Of a DNA stretch of 64,000 bases, positions 34,145 to 43,728 are shown piece after piece. This DNA is from Knufia peltigerae. Its lineage: Eukaryota; Ascomycota; Eurotiomycetes; Chaetothyriales; Trichomeriaceae. The first letter of the stretch is position 1. Every line of letters begins with the position of its first letter. Where the stretch lies: contig JAPDRN010000028.1 of NCBI GenBank assembly GCA_030247855.1, positions 1-64,000 on the forward strand, given 5' to 3'. The notes beneath the pieces were generated by a model. The model saw only the letters and a list, made by a program, of their open reading frames with translations. It did not search any database and was not told where the DNA came from. A program made the translations under genes and the position numbers.

Positions 34145-34598
34145 TACGATGAGTGTCAGATCAGCCGAAATGTCGGCGGCAGCAAAACGAATTCGGAAGA
34201 GAGCACCCTTGCGCCATTGACCAAGGCTGAAACATGTGGTGCAAGAAGAGTCTTTGGGAGTGCGGCCCCCTAAGACGATGGCGGTGATTACTGGTGCAAG
34301 CCTGCAAAGCCCCCGCTGAATTGACTTGCAGGGCTCCCCACACTTTACGAACAACCCCCTACAAAGCCTCCAGACGCCTGTGGTGATGAGCCCCTGCCTG
34401 CGCGCATTCTCTAGCACTATCTTCCTGCAGGTACCGCCATCCTTCCCGCCGCCGCCCTTTTCTCAATCCATGCAATGGCCTCTGTGTAACAGGCTTCGGA
34501 GCACCACTCACGCTTCGCCCTGGGACGGACCACACTCAGTCTAGGCTCGATTCTCATTCGGCCAACTATTGGGGTGGTACGAGATCAGTCCTATTAGT
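34145..34598. promoter_or_regulatory. Divergent promoter region, ECT1 / unknown gene
   Basis: 454 bp between divergent starts. C-rich pyrimidine tracts (about 34,440-34,470) precede the plus-strand gene. No specific site named. Confidence 0.45.
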
Positions 34599-36050
34599 AT
34601 GACAGAGCTTTCACCTCGAGATGGCTCTATCAGCTCAAGCACTTCAGGAGGAGGAGGAGCTGCCGGATTCCTCTCCAAATTGACAAGATCACCCTCACGC
34701 AGGCACAAGCCCTTTGGATCTAACAATTCCATTGATGCGACCCTGTCCCCTCCACACTCTGCGCCACCCCGACCAGGATTTCAACGGACGACGACTGCGC
34801 CCGCAGCGCCCACAACCCTGAATTCTATCAAAGCAGATTCCGTCCCCGGAAGAAACAGTGATGTGAGCGGCCAGGCTTCGGGCGATAACATGGCGCTTCC
34901 ACTTCCAGTACCTCTGCTCACGAATGGCACGGTCAGTGGACGAGCGCCATTGCAAAGAGTTAGCAGCAAAGATCCTTCGAATGAAACGCCTGCAACCGCC
35001 AAAGGGGAGTTGGATGTTGCCTCTGCGTTGGCAATCAATGGCATGCTCCCAACTGCTGTAGTTTCGGGCGGCACAAATACAAGTGCAGTCTATACACACA
35101 TACAAGAGATGGCAAACAAGAGAATCGCCACATTGGATTACTTGCGTAAGGCGCACGAAGGCAGGTCGTTCTGGTTCAATACGATCCAGTTTACCGAAGC
35201 GGACATTACGAAACTACCATCGTATACTCCCAGTCGACTGTCACGGCGAGCCGTGAACTACATGATATTGGGAATGTCTCTTCCCACGATTTTCGATCTA
35301 CATCCGCCACAGAATGGCTCCAGCGCAAATGCAGCCGTTGCGCAAGATTACTTGAAGAGTCTAAACACTCTGTTGGGCGAATTCGAGTCATTCCAACAAC
35401 TACACCCTCCAGATGGCAGCACAGCAAGTTCCCTGAGTCGAGCGAGGATCCCGCAGATGTTCAAGAGAGCGGCAACGACCTCAAGACCACGCAAATCAAG
35501 TGGTCCGGTAACTGACATCGGACTTCCTATGATCCCGCCCTCGACATCGCCGCCAAACTTGCCAGAAGTTGGGCATCACGGATCCCAACCATCGATTGAT
35601 GCTACTACAAGCAGTGCGTCTTTCATTTCCTCGGCGAGCACGTTAGTCACACAATCACCTTCAGGCGCAATGTCCTCAGGCAGTTTTCCTACCGTCTCGT
35701 CTTTTCCAGCGCCGGCACCAACTGATGCCCCTAATTCAACCCTCTTGCCGAACGAAGGCCCTTATACACATCTGCAGACACCGCCTCTACCGTTTGTTCC
35801 TGACTTCTTTACGGTATTTGCAACGCTATGCGATGCCCTTATAGAGACGTACCAGAGATTGCTTCAGATATTGACAGGACCATCCATCTGTACGCCCGTG
35901 CTTGGTGACCTCTTCACCAAAGTCGACGCACGAGTCCGCAAAGTCGTGGTGTCTTCAATAGTACGAGAATTCGAGAACACCACACGAGAAAGTGCGAAAA
36001 AAGAAATGATGGGCCTGCAGAAGGTCGTATTGGGAGGACTTATGGCATGA
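34599..36050 (+). CDS. Unrecognised Ser/Pro-rich protein with two ordered blocks
   Basis: I do not recognise this protein. Single exon, 483 residues; the ATG at 34599 is the first in frame (only a TTG lies upstream). The first 150 residues are Ser/Pro/Ala-rich with basic SPSRRHKP. An ordered helical block follows (YTHIQEMANKRIATLDYLRK, then FWFNTIQFTEADI and a hydrophobic VNYMILGMSLPTIF). A second disordered Ser/Pro stretch spans about residues 290-390. The C-terminal helical block starts FVPDFFTVFATLCDALIETY and ends with a charged helix. The alternation of conserved-looking helices and linkers suggests a scaffold or adaptor. No catalytic motif, signal peptide or convincing transmembrane span is visible. 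Confidence 0.8.
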   Translation: MTELSPRDGSISSSTSGGGGAAGFLSKLTRSPSRRHKPFGSNNSIDATLSPPHSAPPRPGFQRTTTAPAAPTTLNSIKADSVPGRNSDVSGQASGDNMALPLPVPLLTNGTVSGRAPLQRVSSKDPSNETPATAKGELDVASALAINGMLPTAVVSGGTNTSAVYTHIQEMANKRIATLDYLRKAHEGRSFWFNTIQFTEADITKLPSYTPSRLSRRAVNYMILGMSLPTIFDLHPPQNGSSANAAVAQDYLKSLNTLLGEFESFQQLHPPDGSTASSLSRARIPQMFKRAATTSRPRKSSGPVTDIGLPMIPPSTSPPNLPEVGHHGSQPSIDATTSSASFISSASTLVTQSPSGAMSSGSFPTVSSFPAPAPTDAPNSTLLPNEGPYTHLQTPPLPFVPDFFTVFATLCDALIETYQRLLQILTGPSICTPVLGDLFTKVDARVRKVVVSSIVREFENTTRESAKKEMMGLQKVVLGGLMA

Positions 36051-36902
36051 AATGGTAACGATATCTGATTTGCTTATACAACAATGCTTGAATAGTAAGG
36101 CGTTGGGAAACTTGTAGACCGAATGCACGGGATATGTGATGACTAGTGAATGGGATGTTTTTGAAAGCTCGCGACAACTTCGTACGAGCACTTGATAATA
36201 TAGTTCTTCTATCTACCGATGAAATGTATATTGACGTCCCTTTTTCTTCGCCTTGTTTCCTGCCCATTTCCACTCTTCTCTTTGGGGTTTCTGAGATACT
36301 TTCCTACTCAGATCTTAAGATCATGAAGGGAAAGTCGAGTAAAGGACAAGGTAAGACCATCACCATCTTCTGTCGTGAATGTACCGACATTGACAACCAC
36401 CCACCTTTGTGTAGATCCTCGTGGGCAGATCCAAGCCTATTGATTATATCGATACCCCGCGACAGGCCCTGATCTGTGGGCATGGACTGAACCCTGCACA
36501 TGCCTGCACGGCCCGTTCGCCATGTCTAAAGTTAGGTGTGGGAATCTCCTAGTTCGTTCTTTCCCCAGATGAACGAATCGCGCACGTCGCGTACCTGGCT
36601 AAGGAAACTTGTTCTCTGCTCCCCTTGCGTTCAGGTGTTATTCTGACCTTCATCCTCGAATCACTTTTAATCTTTACATTTCTTTCCCGTTTATTTACTT
36701 GATCATAGCCAAGCAATAGACCATATTGAGTGCCGGGGGCGGGTGTGTGTGGCTATCGCGTCGTGTGGTTCGACGTTCATCGACTTTTTCCAAAAAGCGA
36801 GCCTCTCCTCAACTCGAATCTCACGAGAGCGAACAACAAGACCTCTACCAGACGCCTTTCAATCCTCCTTACTGGTAAAGGTCGTTCGAAGGTCATCCGA
36901 AA
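36051..36902. other. Intergenic, 3' flank and glutaredoxin promoter
   Basis: 852 bp between two plus-strand genes. No open frame with recognisable content. Pyrimidine-rich sequence (36,240-36,300 and 36,640-36,700) may be 5' leader of the glutaredoxin gene. Confidence 0.45.
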
Positions 36903-37765
36903 ATGGCAAACCTTCGCCGCACCCACGTACTTTTCGTTGCAGCAGCCATTGTCCTCATCTACATCATCTTCTTCTCTGGCCCGGAGACGACCGATTTCCG
37001 CAAGGTCACCGAGTCATCGTTGTCGTCTCGTCGAGGCATTCTACGTGGCACTCTTTCAGATTCGGAACTGACTGCACAAACGAATCAGCTGTTGCAAAGG
37101 ATACTGGACAAAAAGAATGAAGCTTTGATCGCGGATTCTGGTCGTGTAGATCATGTTCCAGGAACTGCCTCAAATCCCAAGGAGAATCCAAAACCAAAAT
37201 GGCCGCCCGTCGTCGAGAAGATGGGGGATGCGAACTCGAACACAGAAAGTCCTGCGGTAGTGGGAGAAACACCCTCTAAGCCCAAGCCCACAGATGATGG
37301 TCTGGAGAGAGCCAGAGAAGAACTCTACGATATCTTTCGAAAGAGTCCCAGTATGTTGGATACACTTCCAATTCTGTTTGATCAATGGCTAATAGTACCG
37401 CAGTCATCATATTTTCCAAGTCCTACTGTCCATATTCGAAGCGTGCAAAAGAACTCCTACTCGAAACTTACACCATCGTACCTAAACCGTATGTGGTCGA
37501 ACTTGACCTAATGACGGATCCGGTTCCTGTTTCATACGAAGATCACATCACGCCTGCGCCCACACTTGGACGGACGTTGCAGGATCTGCTCGCAAGGCTG
37601 ACTAGCCGTAGAACGGTCCCAAACATCATGGTCAATACTCAGAGTTTGGGTGGCAGCGACGATATTGCTAGCATGCACGCAAAAGGCACACTGATAGACG
37701 AGATCAGAAAGTTGGGTGGCAAGCGGATCGAGTCCATCGCGAAGAACCACAAAGCTGAGGATTAA
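36903..37765 (+). CDS. Membrane-anchored glutaredoxin (Grx6/Grx7 type)
   Basis: Thiol oxidoreductase of the secretory pathway; yeast relatives Grx6 and Grx7 sit in the ER/Golgi lumen. Two exons, 36903-37350 and 37404-37765, with a 53-nt intron inside the first beta-strand; 269 residues. A signal anchor occupies about residues 8-25 (VLFVAAAIVLIYIIFF). A low-complexity stem of about 100 residues follows, then the glutaredoxin domain. After splicing the strand reads IIIFSKSYCPYSKRAKELL with active-site CPYS, a monothiol-type site with one catalytic cysteine. The glutathione-binding TVPNIMVN and GGSDDI motifs are intact. Confidence 0.92.
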
Positions 37766-40700
37766 GATGCCTATTGTGCTAGATACTCAAACCAGACCTT
37801 GCGTTAGGGGCAAAATGGCACCTACTCTTGAAGTGTATGATGATCAACACGAGATCATGGTCAACATGCACTACGTGGTCGCAAAAGGAGCAGAATCATG
37901 GGAGAAAAGCTATGGCCGTTGCCAGTGCTGCATATGCTGGATATTACCTGGGACATACGAAGAAAATGCAGCCGGTTTCTCCTCTCAGCAGATTTTCTTT
38001 TCACCGAGGTCGTACTTCCAGAGATCTACAACTTGTTGGATATGACTCAAATTTCGTCGACGCTAGACTTGAGGTATAAAAGCCGACTCTCGGTTACATG
38101 AGAAGAAGAGTGATACTGACGATTTCCAGGAACAACAAGAGACTCAAGTCTGATCAACAAATTGAAGGTAGAAAGAAACCCCAACAAGACCTCATCTGGC
38201 AGGCCATTACACAATGGAAAGTCGTAACCTGTTCGGGGGATAAGATAGAAGTCACAGATGTCTCTCTTGGATCTAAGAGTACACACTCGTTTACTTGGAC
38301 TTGTTACAGGAACAGAATTGGTGGTCACAATGATTTGGAGGAAGAAAGGACACAACGGGTAGCGGAGGGGATTTGGGCTTGTGTGCATTACATTCCTCTC
38401 GTCGCATCATCATGATTCATGGACTATGTACCCGAGATTGCAATGGGCTATCCGAAGATGGTTATCAGATGGTGTTTCTTACAAACCAAACACCCTGGTT
38501 CATGCTAGGTGACTTTGTCTCAGTCTGTTCATTTTCCACTTTCTATCCCCCTGCTCAAGGAGGATGCAGGAGTCAGTTGGTCAGTGGCGACCAAAGTTGG
38601 CATTTCCGTGATTTGTGTCAGATTATCCACCGGGGAGGATGCTGGTCAGCTGCTCACCATCGAAGCCGTGTGGACGGTGTGGTGTACCGAGAGGGAAGCA
38701 GGATTCGTAGAGCCGTCTATTTCCCAGCACCCCGATCTCTATACCCTTGTTCAAATCTCTTCGATCGGGAGCCCACATGTGAGTATGCAACCATCTGGAC
38801 CGCGCTCGAGGGTAACCGACACGACTGCTTCTACTCCGTACGGGTTTAGTAAATTCCAAACCCTCGTACGCATTTCTTTTATAACATGTGCAGGCTCTCT
38901 AAGGCATCCTTGCAGCTGTCAAATGCTGGAACCGAAGTTACTTTGGCTCTTGAGGCCCGGTTCATTAATGACGGCCCAGACATCCCACGGGTCCTGTCTT
39001 ATCTAGTTGGGGAGGACACTTTCCTATCCCCTGTTCTGGTCATGCCGTTCTCGAGTCTAAAATCCAGGTATCATACGAATATGAGTCCAATGAGTCCACC
39101 TGGGTGGCCATCTCCATGCAATGTGTCAAATGTGCCAACGAGGCAATAGTTCTGCCGTCATTTATTCCTTTTCCATTTCCACCGTCCTTCTGTGTGAAAA
39201 AAGTTCATTCGACTCGCATCGCTAGGAACATATTCCGTATTTACTGTAGTTTTGGGTCCACCTTCCACACCGTTCCAACTGTCACTTTATTGTCACGAGC
39301 ACAATGGGATTGTACCCGTGCGTGAGTTCGTGCGTGCCATGTGGGAAAAGTAGAGAGGCCAGACCACGAGGGGGGGGATTCACAACCACATGTTTTGTTT
39401 TTACCATGCCTTTGTCAACGAACCCCCCTTTTCCAACATGTCAAAGGTTGGGCATTATTATTGTGCATTGATGGAATGACGGTGCCCTGTCACGCCGTCC
39501 AAAATAAGAAAACTGGTTTGCAGTTGTGTGTGTGTGTGTGTTGACGGGTTTCGATGTGGTCTCGAAAAAGCGACATTTGACCTCCACCGAGCAAAAGACA
39601 TGCGTTCTTTCTCTCTCTCTCTCTTTTGATTCTGGCATGTACTGACAAGAGGGAAAAACCGAGAGCGAAAGCGAAATCCGAGTAACTACAATACAAATAC
39701 CTCCGACGGTTGTCCAAAGTGTGAGGACGGTGAAATCCACGAGATGGCGCTTGCTGTTTTGACATGTTGCAAAAAAAGGACCTCAAAAGGTCCAAAGATC
39801 AAGACCAAGTCACGTCACATTCACACGTTCGTGTACACATGGGTTTGTTTTGCTTAATATCTGTTGGAAGAAAAACCCCCCGAGGGGAAATTTCAAGCGA
39901 TTCGATATCAAACCTGGACATTTCCAAGTACATACATTTCTCATCCACCATCCACGCCATGATCTGCTTGACGTCTTTTGTGGCTTTTCTCTCCCTCTCC
40001 TCTCCTCGCCTTTCCTTTCCCTCTCTCACTCGTACGAGTTTACCCTATAACTAGCTCCCCACTTCCCTTCCCTCCCCTCTTCGACCCGGGGGGGGGGGGA
40101 GGGGACGGCCCAGGTCTCGCCTCGCCTTTCTCTCACCCTCGCTTATGTACAGCCTTGTGGCTCCTCGTCTAGACTTTCACAAAACGTGGTACGCGAGTAC
40201 CAAGTAGCTTTTCTTTCCCTTTCGATCAAATAATAACACGGAGTAATGCATGACCTAATACTCCATACTCCGTACTCGGTAGTAATGCAATTATAATTCC
40301 CACATACGGAGTATGTGTATGTCATTTTCCCCATGTTTTTTTTTCGTCTCCCTCCTTTCGTCGAATTGGACCGGGTGACTTGTGCGAGTTACTCTGAACC
40401 AAGTACCGCCCCCGGAAAGAGATGTTCTTAAGAGTATGTACTGGCCGTACTTGACTCCGAGCTCCCCGTTCATTCAGGTCTTACCTTGCAAAAAGGTAGT
40501 GTACAGTATGTACATATGTAATGAACCACTCCATATAATGTCTGTGTGCCCGCCCCCGGGTAGAAGGGTAGAAGGCGAGAGCCGTTCCTTCTTTTTTGAT
40601 TTTTACCCACCAACACCACCACCACCACCACCACCCGCACCCGCCATAACCACGGTTCCTCTTTTCCCCCCCCTTTTCTTCCCGCGTCCCGGCTGATCCC

Positions 40701-41519
40701 TTTTCTCTTTTTTGTTCTACTACGGAGTAAGGAAAAGGACAATAATGATCCAAGCGGTGATCTCCCGCCCCGGTAAGAGTTATGAGCTAACGGAACAAAA
40801 AAAGAGAACCGCATAGACCCCCTTCGCAAGACTCGAAAGACGAAACTACCCTTCCCGAGTCCGTCTTTTGACTTTCAATAGCTCTTGTCTCGCTTAGAGT
40901 TGGACAAGAACAAAATCCTCGAGGCTTTTCAGTCATGCAACACCGTTTCCTGTCAAACTGACTACTTGTACACCGTCTGCAGAATGACTTTTTTGACAGA
41001 TGTTAGTGAACAGACACATAAATCAAACATCTTCAAGAACCTTCAATCTTCGTTGGGGGTTTTGTACAAAAACAGAAAAGCACATCTAAGCACATCTAGT
41101 CTCGGTCCAAAAAAGGGAGACACATACTGTATCTGCCATGTACAATCTTGTTTGTTAGAGCATAAACCTCTTGCTCTAAATTCGCCACTGACCCATAGCA
41201 TAGTTAACCCGTGCCCATCTGTACCTAGGTAGTCAACTTAAGAAAGAAAGTTGTACAGCATGGTCCATAGCCATGGTGTTGAGTCTGAAATGAAACGTGA
41301 TTTCCTCCAATCCTGGCCTGACCCATCCGTTCCCTTTTCTCACACATAAAAAATAAAATTCCATCAAACGATAGGGGGTATTGGTGCGTAATCCTTTGCG
41401 ATGTTCGCCAAACCATTCTTGTGGTATCGACGCCAAAGGAGTAAAACAAAGTACGAGTACCGTGTAGAAAGAAAAAAGAGGACCACGCCTCTCCTCATTA
41501 AAGCTGATAGACGACCCTT
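37766..41519. other. Gene-poor 3.75 kb region
   Basis: No gene can be supported. Frames of up to 165 codons occur, but none has a domain, good codon pattern or splice logic. The region is rich in simple repeats: (TG)n at about 39525-39541, (CT)n at 39608-39624, a G12 run at 40088-40099 and (CCA)n at 40614-40634. Four TACTCCGTA-family sites occur (38832, 40266, 40305, 40721). It could hold long UTRs or noncoding RNA, which sequence alone cannot show. Confidence 0.55.
40264..40315. repeat. 11-bp inverted repeat of the TACTCCGTA family
   Basis: CATACTCCGTA at 40264-40274 is the exact reverse complement of TACGGAGTATG at 40305-40315, with 30 bp between them. The second arm is itself a near-palindrome (CATAC-GGA-GTATG). 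Both copies lie in noncoding sequence. Confidence 0.75.
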
Positions 41520-43728
41520 TCACGTCGTGTATGCCCTCAACGCCATGCCTGAAATAGTTGCAAAGACTGGATTCGTAGCACGTCCATTCGCCTGAGATTC
41601 GAGATATCTCTTCGCCAGTTCTCTCTCCGAAGTGAGGTCACCGTTGCCATTAGTCCTTGATCCCAATAACATGATGCTGTAAATGATGTCTCGGTTTTCC
41701 ATCCCATCAAGTAAAGGTCGACACTGCTGCACCGCCGTAGGAGAGATGCCATTCCCATTGGGTCCTTGGCTTGTAGCCGCGTTCTCGACGAGTTGCCAAA
41801 ATTCATCGCACCGTCTTGCAAGTTGTTTCTCTAGAGCATTCATTTTCGGTTCTGGCTCCACTTCGTCCTGATGCACAAAGTCTGCGATCGAGGTGGTCGG
41901 ACTCGAGAATGGCTCGCCCGTCAATATTGAAGCTATTGCTCGGCAACGGCGAGCGAGTCTATCTGCTTCCTCCCCACCGTCGTGTTCAGGTCGGATACAC
42001 AACTCGAGCAGGGCCCAGGTGACGCGGGCTTCTTGACTTGCGAGGGTAGCGTTTTCGCTCGAGCCCTCGGACTGATTACTGACCAACGTAAGGTAAGCCA
42101 GCATACGTCCGAGCTGATTTCGATCCGAGCTCAATAAGGCGAATCCTTCTCTCGCGAACCATTTGGACGAGCCGGATTCTAGAAACCTGTCGAGGCCCGG
42201 AGCAAATTCAAGATCATACACTTTGCGGATCGATTCAAGGTTGGGAACTGAATCCGGGGGAATAGGTGGGATGCTGGGAACCTTTGTACCTGCAATGGTA
42301 CAAATACTTTCGATACTTCTTCCGGCAGAAGGGTGATGCACGTCCTCCATTATTGCACTAATGGTAGGTTAGACCTAGAAAGTCTCCTCCAGTTGTCCAT
42401 GACTTACGACGTCCGGGTTGGGGATGCGGGTATGAAGATATTCCAGCCTGGGAGTTGCTCTCCATATGATACGGTTGGTTCAGGTGTGGGAGGACTTGTT
42501 CAGGCGGTCGCGGGTATTGATACTCGTTGTGACTTTGCGGTGTACTAGGAACGATTGTCGAGTTCGGCCCACTGATTGATGGGCTAATTGGAACTGAGCT
42601 GTATCTTTGTTGTTGATTATTCACCGGCGCGGTTGTCGAAGGGTGAGAGCTTGCTGGTGCGGGATGCAGAGAATGCGGGCCTTGTGATTGAAAGACCGGG
42701 TCGTATCCTTGACAATGGCGCTTACTTTTCATGCAATTTCTGCACTCAGGTCGACCTTCGTCACACTGTCAAGAGTGGTCAGCTTGACGCGATGAAAAGA
42801 ATTTCACTCTAAGAGAGGGCTAAGATAGATGATGGAGGGTCGCAAATTTGCAGAGCATGCGAGGAGCCAGCAGTAATACTGGACAGGCACGACCGCGCTC
42901 GCCGACTAGGGTAGTGCTGGTGTTGTGAGAGATTTGATGTCAAACAAAGCTGTGAATTGTTGTTTGTGGTTGTGGTGGAAGTTTGTGTGACGGCGGCATT
43001 GGCAGCGCCGATCACAGGCTTTTGGGGAGGAACAGGCATGGTCTGTGGGTGACTCGGGGGGCTGTATTTCGGTGGCTGCAAGCCACCACGAGTCCCTAAG
43101 TGGAGATCCGCCTAAACCTGCCCGCCTATTCTCTCTCCTGCACTACACCTGCGTGGAATTTTCGCGACCGCCAACACATTGTACTCTGCCTGTCATCTAT
43201 GCCAGGAGTTGTAGATAGGAAATATGAGAAACCTCCTGCCGTCGCGACAGAGGGCCCGGGACAACCAGATGACAAAAAATAAAAGTCGCTCCAACTCACT
43301 TTGATGCGCCGTTTCCGGCATGTAAGACAACCTGTTTTCGTCCGTCTCTTCACCTCCTTTGCCTTGTGTCGCGGAGGATGGACAATAAGACTAGGGTCGG
43401 CCGAGGAAGGTAGTGGCATGCGCCCTGGCATGGGCTGGTAGGCGGTTGGAAGACCGGGATATAGAGGCCTCGTGTCGATGTAGCCATGAGGCACAGGTGG
43501 CGGCGGTGGAGGAGGTACCATCGCAGGTCGTGCTCCGTAGGGAGGATATGGAAGCGGTGGTAGTACACGTGGCGCTGTAGGCGGCGGTGGTGGCAGCGGT
43601 TGTACCACTTCTGGCGACGACCGATGATGCGCAATTTGTGACTGGAATTCAATACTGCTGATGGGAGGAAGACTAATCGACCCCGACGCCGGTTGGAGAG
43701 CCGCGGTGGTCATATTTGAATAGTTCAT
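41520..43728 (-). CDS. Zn2Cys6 transcription factor (frame join uncertain)
   Basis: Fungal binuclear-zinc-cluster regulator. Exon 1 (43300-43728) codes Pro-rich sequence and then TGCLTCRKRRIK. A 534-nt intron interrupts the cluster at its usual place, and exon 2 (from 42765) continues CDEGRPECRNCMKSKRHCQGY, completing all six cysteines. A Ser/Pro/Gln-rich linker follows. Exon 3 (41520-42357) holds the helical C-terminal domain (DLEFAPGLDRFLESGSSKWF). The join of exons 2 and 3 is problematic. The strong GTAAGT donor at 42407 gives the wrong phase for the CTAAC-CCATTAG acceptor; a weaker GTATCA donor at 42472 restores frame and gives 519 residues. The cluster wording resembles the RosA/NosA and OefC group. 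The start at 43728 is the first ATG in frame; an upstream exon is possible. Confidence 0.75.
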
